64,000 bases of DNA, from contig NZ_PQCF01000002.1 in NCBI RefSeq assembly GCF_002964765.1, positions 27,763 to 91,762 of the forward strand, given 5' to 3'. Below the pieces are notes generated by a model, which saw only the letters and a list, made by a program, of their open reading frames with translations, searched no databases and was not told the DNA's origin. The number at the start of each line of letters is the position of its first letter. Position 1 is the first letter of the stretch. The translations under genes were made by a program, and so were the position numbers. Source of the stretch: Pseudoalteromonas sp. T1lg88 (GTDB lineage: Bacteria; Pseudomonadota; Gammaproteobacteria; Enterobacterales; Alteromonadaceae). Shown one piece after another: positions 10,003-23,884 of this stretch.

Positions 10003-10248
10003 TTCCCGAGTATTTTACTCAAGTTTAAACAAACAGCAACGCTTTAAGAAGTGTAAGCTATTCTCGCTTTTACCAATGTTAGCAAGCATGGCACTATTTT
10101 TCGTTAACTTTGCGAGAAAAATAGCTCATGCGTTTACCCTGGGAAACTATCCAGCGTTGGCCGTTTGCTTTAACATACCCTAAACATTGTGGTCGCGGTG
10201 GTGGTTTTCAATACAAACCAGCATCGAAAATTGAAATAGAGGTTGTTA

Positions 10249-10590
10249 ATGGAAACCATTGATAAGATTAAACAGCAAATTGCCGAAAACCCGATTCTGC
10301 TTTATATGAAGGGTTCGCCTAAATTACCAAGCTGCGGCTTTTCTTCGCAGGCTTCACAAGCATTGATGTCTTGTGGTGAGCAATTTGCTTACGTGGATAT
10401 TCTACAAAACCCGGATATTCGCGCTGAATTGCCTAAATATGCCAACTGGCCAACCTTCCCACAGCTTTGGGTTGAAGGCGAGTTGATCGGCGGCTGTGAC
10501 ATTATTATCGAAATGTTCCAACGCGGTGAATTACAGCCACTTATTCAAGAAACTGCTGCTAAATATAAAGAAGCGGACAGCGCCGAATAA
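10249..10590 (+). CDS. grxD: Monothiol glutaredoxin, Grx4 type
   Basis: The 113-residue protein carries the CGFS active site (cysteine 29) preceded by KGSPKLPS and followed by the WPTFPQLWVEGELIGGCDI glutathione-binding region. Family members bind a bridging [2Fe-2S] cluster with glutathione and hand it on in iron-sulfur assembly, often with BolA partners. Start: ATG 10249 with AGAGG (10238-10242) six bases upstream, which fits better than the TTG at 10243. It is divergent from sodB and followed by its own terminator. The sodB/grxD adjacency, with iron in both roles, is also seen in E. coli. Confidence 0.95.
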   Translation: METIDKIKQQIAENPILLYMKGSPKLPSCGFSSQASQALMSCGEQFAYVDILQNPDIRAELPKYANWPTFPQLWVEGELIGGCDIIIEMFQRGELQPLIQETAAKYKEADSAE

Positions 10591-10657
10591 GCAAACAGGC
10601 TATGCTCTTGGGCGCAACCAAGGGTTATGTCGTTGATAAACGATAAAAATAATACTT

Positions 10658-10690
10658 AAGCCGGCAGTCGCCGGCTTTTCTTTTTCTTTT
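10658..10690 (+). terminator. Intrinsic terminator after grxD
   Basis: Stem AAGCCGGC / GCCGGCTT with a four-base loop, followed by a pyrimidine-rich tract TTTTCTTTTTCTTTTC. Confidence 0.8.
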
Positions 10691-10757
10691 CTTTCCATCT
10701 CGCCAGCATCTATTACACTTTCATCTAGGCATTAATGGGTGACTATGGAAGTGGGTG

Positions 10758-11672
10758 ATGTTCTCAGTGCGAATTCAGGGAATACTCGTGTTACTCCTTG
10801 CGACAAGCTGGCCGTTTAAGTGGGTCGTAGCAGCAGACAAGGTGACACAAGTAACCCTGGAATACCGACTTGATAATCAGAACTACAGTTACACCGGTAT
10901 GTGGCAGGGTGCGACTCTGAGTTTTGATGGCGGCCGAGAGCGCAAGGCGGTGGTAGCTACTCTTGATTGGCCTCCCTATATAGGCCGGCAAGAATGCCAA
11001 GGTGGCTGGCTGCTTCAGTATATGGCGGCGGTGATAATACAGGCCGGCTACAATCCCGAATTTCGCTTTTTACCCTGGGCCCGTGCTGTGCGTATGGCGG
11101 AGCTGGGTCATGTGGATATACTCGCTCCCGAATATGAAATAGAAGCTTCGGCACCGTCCGATGTGGTGCTGGGCAATACTCGTTTACAGCATTTAGCCTT
11201 GTCCTCTCCTTACGCCCACACTCCCGTGCATTATATTAGCGCCGCCAACAGCGAGCTCACCCAGGCTCCGGCTCCTCAATCCTTGTCCGATTATGCTGTG
11301 GGCGTGGTACGTGGCTACCAAAATGCACCCGAGGTTGACAAAGTGCTCGACGGTGGTCGCGTGATTGTGCAGCAAGCCATAGACGACAGCCAGAACCTGC
11401 AATTATTACTTTCGGGGCGAGTCAACCTGATTGTGGCCGATCCCCTAGTGATAAACACCCTGGCTCAGCGTCAGAATGTCGCCAGCGATAGCTACCGAGT
11501 ATTGCAACCGGCTATCACCGAGCAGTCCTTGTATTTTGCGCTGTCAACGGCGCGGCCTCAGTGGCAAAGGTTAATGTTGGATATTAATAGTGAGATCGCG
11601 CAGATGCAGAAACAGGCGTTGCGTACGCAACTGATGTCCCGACTCAAACAAGCCTGCCCTGCATACAATTAA
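10758..11672 (+). CDS. Periplasmic substrate-binding protein of the amino-acid-binding (SBP_bac_3) type
   Basis: About 304 residues with an N-terminal hydrophobic signal peptide ending near ATSWPFKWVVAA. After a short extra N-terminal segment comes the usual fold: ATLDWPPYIG, a middle part with FRFLPWARAVRMAELGHVDI, and AVGVVRGYQNAP. These are typical of family 3 solute-binding proteins found singly in Shewanella and Alteromonas. No permease or ATPase genes lie nearby, so it may serve a distant transporter or act as a sensor-type binding protein. The ligand is unknown. ATG 10758 was chosen over the GTG three bases earlier. It lies just upstream of gltB but separated by a 343-base regulatory gap. 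Confidence 0.75.
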   Translation: MFSVRIQGILVLLLATSWPFKWVVAADKVTQVTLEYRLDNQNYSYTGMWQGATLSFDGGRERKAVVATLDWPPYIGRQECQGGWLLQYMAAVIIQAGYNPEFRFLPWARAVRMAELGHVDILAPEYEIEASAPSDVVLGNTRLQHLALSSPYAHTPVHYISAANSELTQAPAPQSLSDYAVGVVRGYQNAPEVDKVLDGGRVIVQQAIDDSQNLQLLLSGRVNLIVADPLVINTLAQRQNVASDSYRVLQPAITEQSLYFALSTARPQWQRLMLDINSEIAQMQKQALRTQLMSRLKQACPAYN

Positions 11673-11699
11673 AAAACCAGTGAATACCCACTGCTCGCT

Positions 11700-11715
11700 G
11701 TGAATAATTATTCAC
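11700..11715. promoter_or_regulatory. Candidate ArgR site (ARG box) upstream of gltB
   Basis: Perfect palindrome GTGAATAATTATTCAC. Its core TGAATAATTATTCA equals the ARG-box consensus of gammaproteobacterial ArgR. ArgR is known to affect gltBD in E. coli. A second, one-mismatch copy is at 11887-11900. ArgR normally uses paired boxes three bases apart, and that arrangement is not seen here, so binding is inferred. Confidence 0.5.
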
Positions 11716-11727
11716 TATGAGATTTCA

Positions 11728-11743
11728 TTTACGTTAACGTAAA
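11728..11743. promoter_or_regulatory. Candidate LiuR-type operator upstream of gltB
   Basis: Perfect 16-base palindrome TTTACGTTAACGTAAA. A near copy (14 of 16) follows 23 bases downstream at 11751-11766. The shape matches, from memory, the MerR-family LiuR motif that controls branched-chain amino acid degradation and, in Shewanella, glutamate synthase. Assignment rests on motif shape and gene context. Confidence 0.45.
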
Positions 11744-11750
11744 GTGCAGG

Positions 11751-11766
11751 TTTACCTTAACGTAAT
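11751..11766. promoter_or_regulatory. Second, imperfect LiuR-like site
   Basis: TTTACCTTAACGTAAT, two mismatches to the perfect palindrome 23 bases upstream. The direct arrangement of two similar sites suggests cooperative binding by the same regulator. Confidence 0.4.
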
Positions 11767-11783
11767 TTAGCGTTTTTTCATTT

Positions 11784-11797
11784 TGACACTGGTGTCA
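11784..11797. promoter_or_regulatory. Palindrome TGACAC-TG-GTGTCA upstream of gltB
   Basis: Six-base perfect arms around a two-base centre. A binding protein cannot be named. It lies between the LiuR-like sites and the second ARG-box-like site in the 343-base gltB control region (11673-12015). Confidence 0.3.
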
Positions 11798-11886
11798 TGT
11801 TAAAAATAACGAATATAAAGCGGATAAATAGTACAAGGTGTTTACTTTTTATGGTGATCACAAATAATGAAAAATATTCAAGATTG

Positions 11887-11900
11887 TGAATATGTATTCG
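11887..11900. promoter_or_regulatory. Second ARG-box-like site upstream of gltB
   Basis: TGAATATGTATTCG keeps both outer half-sites except the last base. A TTGACA hexamer at 11909-11914 follows, so this site would sit just upstream of a possible -35. Confidence 0.35.
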
Positions 11901-12015
11901 TTATTTCGTTGACACCCCAGATGCAAAGGGTTAGCGTTGACGGTCCGCTAGCACCACAGCAAGGGTCAATAATTGCCAAGCTAGCACGCAGTAGCAATGG
12001 GGAGAGGGGTCCAAC

Positions 12016-17897
<5,882 letters not shown>

Positions 17898-17921
17898 TTT
17901 TGGATAAACCTTGGAAGCAGC

Positions 17922-17947
17922 AAAGCGGGCATTAGCCCGCTTTTTTT
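17922..17947. terminator. Intrinsic terminator between gltD and recN
   Basis: Stem AAAGCGGGC / GCCCGCTTT with an ATTA loop and a seven-T run. It ends gltBD. The A side is weaker, so its use for recN on the other strand is uncertain. Confidence 0.85.
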
Positions 17948-17974
17948 ATGCGCTGTTTTTACTCATTGATAATG

Positions 17975-19648
17975 TTAAGCGTGAGCTGCAATCAGCTCCC
18001 TGGCATTGGCCAAGGTGGTTTTACTGATATTGTCACCGGCCAGCAGGCGGGCGATTTCATCAACGCGGCCTTGCTTATTAAGCGCCAGCATTTGTGTAAA
18101 GGTTTCATCATTGGCCACCTGTTTGCCCACGAAGAACTGGTTCATGGCGCTGGAGGCCACTTGGGGCAGGTGGGTCACACATATAACCTGAGTAGATTGG
18201 CCAAGGCGACGCAGCAACTTACCTACCGCTGCTGCGGTTGGCCCGGAGATACCTACATCCACTTCATCGAAAATAAGCGTTGGCGTGGTCACGCGCTGGG
18301 CGATGATCACCTGGATTGCCAAACTGATCCGCGAGAGCTCACCGCCGGAGGCAACCTTAGACAGCGCCTGCATGGGTTGACCCGGGTTGGTGCTTACCAA
18401 AAATTCGATGCGGTCTAAACCAAGGCGGCTGGGTGTGCGCGCTGAGTCAAAATCGAGAGCAATGGCAAAGCGGCCATTTTCCATCGACAACTCATGCATA
18501 CTGGCGCCGATCAGTTCGCTTAATTCTTGCGCCGCCTCTTTACGGCTGGCGGATAATAGCTCGCAGCACTGCTGATATTCATTAAGAGCTTCGGCTATCT
18601 CATCATCGAGCTGAGCCAGGCGTTGATCGTCAACACAGATTGCTTCAAGATCCGTCTTAATTTGCAGGTGATGTGCCACCAGAGCCTTAGGTTCAACCAT
18701 ATGCTTGCGCGCCAAGGTGATGGCGGTGCCCAGGCGTTCATCGAGCTGGGTTAAGCGCTCTGGATCCAACTCAGCGCTATCGCAATAACCGCGCAGCTCG
18801 CGGCTTGCTTCTTCTACCTGCACACAGGCGTCGTTAAGCATGGCGGCGATGCCTTCTAAGCTTGGATCTATGGCGGCCAGCTCGCTAATGGCAATGGCGC
18901 TGTGCTGTAGAGCACCGTTAATGGTTTGCTCATCGCCTTCGTACAAGGCATAAAGTTGCTGCTGTGAGCCTTCAAGCAAGTGCTGGGCATGGCTAAGACG
19001 ATTATGCTCCACCTCGATTTGCTCATATTCGCCGTCCTCCAGAGCAAATTCGTCGAGCTCGGCGACCTGATATTCAAGCAGTTGCTTTTGCGCCTGTTGT
19101 TGGGCGTGCTTGGCCTCTAACTCGCGCAGCTCCAGCTGTAACTTTTGGTATCGGCTAAAGCTTTTCGCCGTATTTTCAAGTAAGGATTTATGGCCGGCAT
19201 AGCCATCGAGTAATTGCAGCTGATGGTCGTTTTTCAGCAACAACTGGTGCGCATGCTGACCATGGATAGATAATAAGTGCTGGCCCAATTCCTTTAACTG
19301 GGCGGCGGTAACACTGATGCCGTTGATATAGCTTTTGCTGCGGCCATTTTTCGCAACTACGCGTCGCAGTAGGCATTCTTGCTCATCTGCCTCCAGCATA
19401 TGCTCTTGCAAAAACTGTTGAGCCTTGGGCAGGCGACTAATATCGAAACGGGCGCTAATGTCTGCCTGTTTGGCGCCGGGGCGCACGGCGGCAGCGTCGG
19501 CACGCTCACCTAAGCACAGAGAGAGGGCATCGATGGCAATCGATTTACCTGCACCGGTTTCCCCTGTGATTGCGGTCATACCGGCATGCCATTGGGTTTC
19601 AAGCTCGCTAACAATAGCAAAATTAGAAATAGTTAATCCCGAAAGCAT
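17975..19648 (-). CDS. recN: DNA repair protein RecN
   Basis: SMC-like ATPase that acts in repair of double-strand breaks. The 557-residue protein has the Walker A GETGAGKS near residue 30, a long coiled-coil middle rich in Gln/Glu/Leu, the ABC signature SGGELSR, and Walker B LIFDEVDVGISG. The length equals the usual 553-560. Two LexA-type boxes lie immediately upstream (19650-19665 and 19677-19692), so SOS induction is very likely, as in E. coli. The gene neighbours nadK and grpE, the conserved order in gammaproteobacteria. Confidence 0.97.
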   Translation of the reverse strand: MLSGLTISNFAIVSELETQWHAGMTAITGETGAGKSIAIDALSLCLGERADAAAVRPGAKQADISARFDISRLPKAQQFLQEHMLEADEQECLLRRVVAKNGRSKSYINGISVTAAQLKELGQHLLSIHGQHAHQLLLKNDHQLQLLDGYAGHKSLLENTAKSFSRYQKLQLELRELEAKHAQQQAQKQLLEYQVAELDEFALEDGEYEQIEVEHNRLSHAQHLLEGSQQQLYALYEGDEQTINGALQHSAIAISELAAIDPSLEGIAAMLNDACVQVEEASRELRGYCDSAELDPERLTQLDERLGTAITLARKHMVEPKALVAHHLQIKTDLEAICVDDQRLAQLDDEIAEALNEYQQCCELLSASRKEAAQELSELIGASMHELSMENGRFAIALDFDSARTPSRLGLDRIEFLVSTNPGQPMQALSKVASGGELSRISLAIQVIIAQRVTTPTLIFDEVDVGISGPTAAAVGKLLRRLGQSTQVICVTHLPQVASSAMNQFFVGKQVANDETFTQMLALNKQGRVDEIARLLAGDNISKTTLANARELIAAHA

Positions 19649-19649
19649 A

Positions 19650-19665
19650 CTGTTTATCCATCCAG
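19650..19665. promoter_or_regulatory. LexA box, proximal, at recN
   Basis: CTGTTTATCCATCCAG matches CTGT-N8-ACAG with one mismatch. It begins two bases from the recN start codon and overlaps the likely ribosome site. Confidence 0.6.
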
Positions 19666-19676
19666 TTATATACTAA

Positions 19677-19692
19677 CTGTTAATCTATACAG
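19677..19692. promoter_or_regulatory. LexA box, distal, at recN
   Basis: CTGTTAATCTATACAG is a perfect CTGT-N8-ACAG SOS box, 29 bases upstream of the recN start. The pair of boxes is the arrangement known from E. coli recN. Confidence 0.85.
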
Positions 19693-19895
19693 TAGTCCGT
19701 TTTTTTGCAAATTAAATTTTAAACAATTTGCGCTTGCTCTGGCTCGGTGTATTTGTTGGCAGGCACTCTAGAAGGTATCTTGTACTCGATACCTGGCTTA
19801 GGGAACGCTCTAAGCCATTTATCTTCTTGCCAGCGTCAATTAACTTGCTTTGAAAGCCGTGTAATTCCCGGTCGCTGATGTATTCCAAAGTAACT

Positions 19896-20780
19896 CTAAT
19901 ACAGGCGCGAGCCCCAATTTAGTTTTTGGCGCAGCACGTTATAGTAGGAGTAATCCGTGGGGTGAATTAAGCGCAGCGGCCTTTCTGCTTTTTTGATCAC
20001 CACTTCATCGCCGGGCAGGGTGGCTAGCACCACATGGCTGTCGCAACTGACCTGCAGGCTGTCGGTATTATCCAAGCTCAGTTTAAGACGAATAACGCTC
20101 TCACCATCGACCACCAAGGGTCGGCTCGATAGGGTATGAGGGAACATGGGCACCAGGGCCATGGCATTAAGACCCGGAGTAAGAATAGGGCCGCCGCCAG
20201 ACAATGAATAGGCGGTGGAGCCGGTCGGCGTTGACACTATCAGGCCATCGGACTTTTGCGAAAACACAAAATCATCGTTAATAAAGCATTCGAATTCGAT
20301 CATGTGTGCCACCTTGTCGGCGTGCAGCACAGCTTCATTCATCGCCGAGTTGGCACTTTTGAGCTCGGCATGACGAAATACTTCCACTTCCAGTAAGAAG
20401 CGTTTTTCTTCTATGTAATGGCCGCTGAGCACCTGCTCCAAGGCAGGCTCAAAGCCGTCCGGGTTAAGGTCGGTTAAAAACCCTAGGTTGCCGCGGTTTA
20501 CGCCGATCACGCCAACATTAAAGCGGGCCAGTACGCGCGCGGCGCCAAGCATATTGCCGTCACCGCCGACCACTATGGCCAAGTCCGCTTGCTCACCCAG
20601 CTCGACCAAATCGACCAGATTGGCATCTTCGGGATTTGCCAATTGCCCGCCATAATGACGCTCCACCAAGACCCGGTAACCTAAAGCTTGCAAAAAGGCA
20701 TAGAGGCGTTGTAATGTCAGCGCCGCGCCTTCATGATGTGCTTTACCAATTAAGCCAATAGTTTTAAAAGAAGCGCTCAT
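19896..20780 (-). CDS. nadK: NAD kinase
   Basis: Phosphorylates NAD+ to NADP+ with ATP or polyphosphate. The [11 protein letters not shown] motif, [11 protein letters not shown], and the [20 protein letters not shown] region (here [16 protein letters not shown]) are diagnostic. Taking the ATG at 20780 gives 294 residues (E. coli has 292). The longer frame to 20822 adds a stretch with no family counterpart. It is transcribed away from the HrcA-like gene. The divergent gap has an imperfect inverted repeat GTAACTCT / AGAGTAAC at 20799-20818. Confidence 0.96.
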   Translation of the reverse strand: MSASFKTIGLIGKAHHEGAALTLQRLYAFLQALGYRVLVERHYGGQLANPEDANLVDLVELGEQADLAIVVGGDGNMLGAARVLARFNVGVIGVNRGNLGFLTDLNPDGFEPALEQVLSGHYIEEKRFLLEVEVFRHAELKSANSAMNEAVLHADKVAHMIEFECFINDDFVFSQKSDGLIVSTPTGSTAYSLSGGGPILTPGLNAMALVPMFPHTLSSRPLVVDGESVIRLKLSLDNTDSLQVSCDSHVVLATLPGDEVVIKKAERPLRLIHPTDYSYYNVLRQKLNWGSRLY

Positions 20781-20798
20781 ATCTGTGCCATAAATGAA

Positions 20799-20818
20799 GT
20801 AACTCTTTATAGAGTAAC
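20799..20818. promoter_or_regulatory. Inverted repeat in the nadK/hrcA-like divergent gap
   Basis: GTAACTCT-TTAT-AGAGTAAC, with seven of eight arm bases paired. It lies between the two start codons, a plausible operator for the adjacent winged-helix repressor or for nadK control. It is not a CIRCE element (TTAGCACTC-N9-GAGTGCTAA). Confidence 0.35.
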
Positions 20819-20868
20819 GCAAAAGTGGTGGGGTTGAAACTGAGGCAAAGAGCCTAAATTATAACAAT

Positions 20869-21813
20869 ATGAAATTATCTCCACGTGATGAGCAGATATT
20901 CTCTGCGGTAATGAGTTTATACTGCGACGGTCAGGGTCTGCCGGTTGCCTCTTCTCGTATTGCCAAGCAAAAGGGGATGGCGGTGTGCAGCGCCACCGTA
21001 CGCAACGCCATGGCACGCCTAGAAAAACTGGGCTTACTCTATTCGCCCCATACCTCCGCCGGACGTATTCCTACCCAGCAAGGCTTTGATTTTTGGTTCG
21101 ATTCCTATTTTCATCTAGATCAGCTGGGTCAATATTGGCAGCCGCCACAGGAAAAACTGGTTGAATTTGCCCACCACCTGGCACGGCGCTACAAGGTTTG
21201 TTGCTGTGTTGGTCTGCCTCAGGTCACCACTCAGTGGGTGTTCCGAGTAGAAGTGCTGGATTTTGACCGCACCCATTGGCTGGTGCTGCTGTTGGACCGC
21301 CAAGGTCAGGGACACAATATTCTTATTACCAAGCCCCTTGAGGCCAATGATGATATTCGCTATCAGTTTGCGACCTGGTTGAATTCGGTTTTTGCGCAGC
21401 AAAACCTGCTTGAAGGACTGCACCGAATGAAGGCCATGAGCCGCACCGCGCCCCATTATTGTCATGGCTCCTTGGCGCAGTGGACGCGCGAGTTAGGAAA
21501 TAAACTTGGCAGCGACAACAGTATAGTGGTCGGCGAAAATAACCTTTATGCCTACACAAATAGCGAGCAGGAACTCACCATAGGTGCGCGCTTCTTACAT
21601 GGCATCGAAGATAAGCTGGCGTTTCGCAACGGTGTGTCCGTGTTGTTTGGCGATCAGTTGCCCTTACCGGGTTTTGAACCCTTCTTAGTTTTTAGCCTGG
21701 CTTACTTTGCCAACCAGGAATATCAAAGTCGATTTTGCGTGATCTTGCCCAAGTCGGCGCCGATTGAGGCGATCATTCAAGAATTTGCGCAAATCGAGCA
21801 CCTTGACTCTTGA
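20869..21813 (+). CDS. HrcA-like heat-shock transcriptional repressor
   Basis: 314 residues. The N-terminal winged helix reads LPVASSRIAKQKGMAVCSAT, then VRNAMARLEKLGLL and PHTSAGRIPTQQGFDFW. This pattern is highly typical of HrcA, the repressor that binds CIRCE sites at dnaK and groE operons. The rest is more divergent but of suitable length (HrcA is usually about 340). It is immediately upstream of grpE, the classical HrcA position in many bacteria, although enterics such as E. coli lack the gene. No CIRCE is visible in this window, and grpE has a sigma-32 promoter instead. True HrcA function and its target site are inferred. Confidence 0.8.
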   Translation: MKLSPRDEQIFSAVMSLYCDGQGLPVASSRIAKQKGMAVCSATVRNAMARLEKLGLLYSPHTSAGRIPTQQGFDFWFDSYFHLDQLGQYWQPPQEKLVEFAHHLARRYKVCCCVGLPQVTTQWVFRVEVLDFDRTHWLVLLLDRQGQGHNILITKPLEANDDIRYQFATWLNSVFAQQNLLEGLHRMKAMSRTAPHYCHGSLAQWTRELGNKLGSDNSIVVGENNLYAYTNSEQELTIGARFLHGIEDKLAFRNGVSVLFGDQLPLPGFEPFLVFSLAYFANQEYQSRFCVILPKSAPIEAIIQEFAQIEHLDS

Positions 21814-21836
21814 ATCCGCTGAATACATCCCCATAA
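21809..21836 (+). promoter_or_regulatory. Sigma-32 (heat-shock) promoter of grpE
   Basis: CTTGAA (21809-21814), a 14-base spacer, then CCCCATAA (21829-21836). This agrees very closely with the sigma-32 consensus CTTGAA-N13-15-CCCCATNT. The -35 overlaps the stop codon of the HrcA-like gene, and grpE starts 36 bases after the -10. Confidence 0.85.
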
Positions 21837-21872
21837 TGAATCGCAGTTACGCAGTTTTTGGAGAATATAAAG

Positions 21873-22448
21873 ATGTCTGAGCAACCACAGGCTAACGAAC
21901 ACGAACAGGAAAACGTCGAGGCTCAAGAAGAGCAAGAACAAGAGCAGGGCTCACAAGAGCAAAGCATTGAAGCTGAGTTAGCGGCTCTATATGCGGAATT
22001 AGAAGCTGCAAAGCAAACCGTTGAAGAGCAAAAAGACAGCGTGATTCGCGCCGCCGCCGAAGTTGAAAACATTCGTCGTCGTGCTGCACAAGATGTTGAA
22101 AAAGCACATAAGTTTGCGCTAGAGAAGTTTGCCAACGAACTGCTTCCGGTGATCGATAACCTAGAGCGTGCCATCGAGTTTGCTGACAAAGAAAATGAAG
22201 CCCTGGTTCCTATGCTTGAAGGCATCGAAATGACGGCCAAAAGCTTTGTTGAAGCCGTTGCCAAGTTCAATGTCGAAGTGGTTAACCCTCAGGGTGAGGC
22301 GTTTAACCCGGAACTTCATCAAGCCATGGCAATGCAACCGAGCGAAGATGTCGCACCTAATACCGTTATAGCGGTTATGCAAAAGGGTTACACCCTGAAC
22401 GGTCGTTTGTTACGCCCGGCCATGGTTATGGTATCGAAAGCGCCTTAA
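21873..22448 (+). CDS. grpE: Nucleotide exchange factor GrpE (DnaK co-chaperone)
   Basis: Releases ADP from DnaK. It has 191 residues. An acidic, Gln/Glu-rich disordered N-terminus of about 40 residues comes first, followed by a long helical coiled coil with [11 protein letters not shown] and [17 protein letters not shown]. The beta domain then carries [13 protein letters not shown] and the terminal [17 protein letters not shown]. Start ATG 21873 has GGAGA eight bases upstream. It is driven by the sigma-32 promoter at 21809-21836 and closed by a bidirectional terminator. Confidence 0.97.
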   Translation: MSEQPQANEHEQENVEAQEEQEQEQGSQEQSIEAELAALYAELEAAKQTVEEQKDSVIRAAAEVENIRRRAAQDVEKAHKFALEKFANELLPVIDNLERAIEFADKENEALVPMLEGIEMTAKSFVEAVAKFNVEVVNPQGEAFNPELHQAMAMQPSEDVAPNTVIAVMQKGYTLNGRLLRPAMVMVSKAP

Positions 22449-22463
22449 GTTTTTGATTAATAG

Positions 22464-22496
22464 AAAAATGCCCACTTTTTAGTGGGCATTTTTTTT
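22464..22496. terminator. Bidirectional terminator after grpE
   Basis: Stem AAAAATGCCCAC / GTGGGCATTTTT with a six-base loop and a long T run. The end of the converging MFS gene overlaps it. Confidence 0.85.
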
Positions 22497-23672
22497 GCGG
22501 TGCCAAAGCTGAGTTACGGCGATTAGGATAATAGCCACAAACATCATGCTGGAGAAGGGCACCGCATTAACCGGGTGGATCAGCGCTAAAAAGGGTCCCA
22601 CTAAAGCACCGCTGCCAAAGCGCAGTGTACCTATGACAGCCGTAGCCGTCCCCGAGTTACGTTCAAACTCCATTAGAATAAGGGCATCGGCATTAGAGGC
22701 GATAATGCCTAAACTCATCATCAGCGGCGCTATGCTCCACACTATGTAATACAGCGACTGCTCCATCAGGCTAAAGGCCAATAAGGCGCTGCCGCTGATA
22801 AGGGCCAGAGCCAGACCAAAATACAGCATCTTGCGCGAGCCGACCTTAGGCACCACTCGGGTGTTAATAAAGTTACCCAGCATCAAGGCAATAACATTAA
22901 ACGCAAACAGCACGCCGAAAAGTTGCTCCGAAACTTTAAAATAACCCAGGTAGATAAAAGGAACCGAGGTTAAAAAGCAGAAAAATGCAAAGGAGGCCAA
23001 CATGGAGCTAAGTATATCGGCGCGAGCCTTGGCCTCACTGAGGACCACAGCATAGCTGGCAAAAAACAGCTTCAGACCACGGTGCTCACTGCGATAAATG
23101 GGTATATCGATCAGGTGCATCTGCACCCAGACAAGACATGAGAAGGCATAGCCACCGAGTACCAGAAATATCACCTGCCACTGTGCCAGGGTTAGAATTG
23201 CTGAGCCTATGCTGGGCGCCGCCAGGGGCGCAACCATCATGATCATCGACACATAGCTCATGCCCTTGGCGGTATTTTGCTGATAAATATGGCGGATAAT
23301 GCCGGGCACCACCACGGTCGCGGCGGCGCCGGTAAAGGCCTGCACACTGCGCAGTAACCAGAATAAATAGATGTCTTCGCAAAAGGCCAAAGCCACCGAA
23401 CTGAGCCCAAACAAGGCGAGGCCAATACGCGCCAAACGGCGACGACCCATTTGATCGGCAATGGGGCCAAAAAACAGCATGCCCAAGGCATAGCCTGCAA
23501 GGTATACGCTCAGGGAAATTTGTACCTGAGGCATGGTGGCGCCAAGATCCTTGGCGATTTGCACCATGGCCGGCAAATACATATCCACGGCCAGCGGCGT
23601 AATAGCCACAATACTGGCCAACAAAGGCAATAGCACACGCCGACTGGGCGTTCTTGTGTCGGTTAAGGACAT
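22479..23672 (-). CDS. MFS multidrug exporter, Bcr/CflA (DHA1) family
   Basis: 397 residues with twelve predicted membrane helices. The first helix motif PLAVDMYLPA is typical of Bcr/CflA proton-driven drug exporters, as are the loop motif GPIADQMGRRRLA (motif A), the proline-glycine rich motif C region in helix 5 (MMVAPLAAPSIGSAIL), and short loops. The substrate is unknown; relatives move bicyclomycin, chloramphenicol or sulfonamides. The gene stands alone, and its 3' end lies in the grpE terminator. Start ATG 23672. Confidence 0.9.
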   Translation of the reverse strand: MSLTDTRTPSRRVLLPLLASIVAITPLAVDMYLPAMVQIAKDLGATMPQVQISLSVYLAGYALGMLFFGPIADQMGRRRLARIGLALFGLSSVALAFCEDIYLFWLLRSVQAFTGAAATVVVPGIIRHIYQQNTAKGMSYVSMIMMVAPLAAPSIGSAILTLAQWQVIFLVLGGYAFSCLVWVQMHLIDIPIYRSEHRGLKLFFASYAVVLSEAKARADILSSMLASFAFFCFLTSVPFIYLGYFKVSEQLFGVLFAFNVIALMLGNFINTRVVPKVGSRKMLYFGLALALISGSALLAFSLMEQSLYYIVWSIAPLMMSLGIIASNADALILMEFERNSGTATAVIGTLRFGSGALVGPFLALIHPVNAVPFSSMMFVAIILIAVTQLWHRKKNAH

Positions 23673-23884
23673 AGATACAATATCTTCTAAGTTGGTGAAG
23701 GAGAGACTAGGGGAAAGTGCGCAGGCAGCGTCCAGTGCCTAGTTTGTTCACTATAGCACCAAGGTTTCGGCCAGAATAGGGGAACCTTATTAACATTATG
23801 TTAATTAGACACTTTATTCGACGCTAGGCGTTGCCTTTGTGGTTTGCTATGCTTGGCGCAAGAGAAAAATGGGAAGCATTAATA

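Noticed and set aside
17948..18418. 156-residue frame opposite the recN 3' part
   Set aside because: Antisense shadow of the well-supported recN coding sequence, with no family features and no ribosome site.
20781..21872. CIRCE element for the HrcA-like protein
   Set aside because: No TTAGCACTC-N9-GAGTGCTAA or close variant in either gap; the only palindrome is a different sequence.
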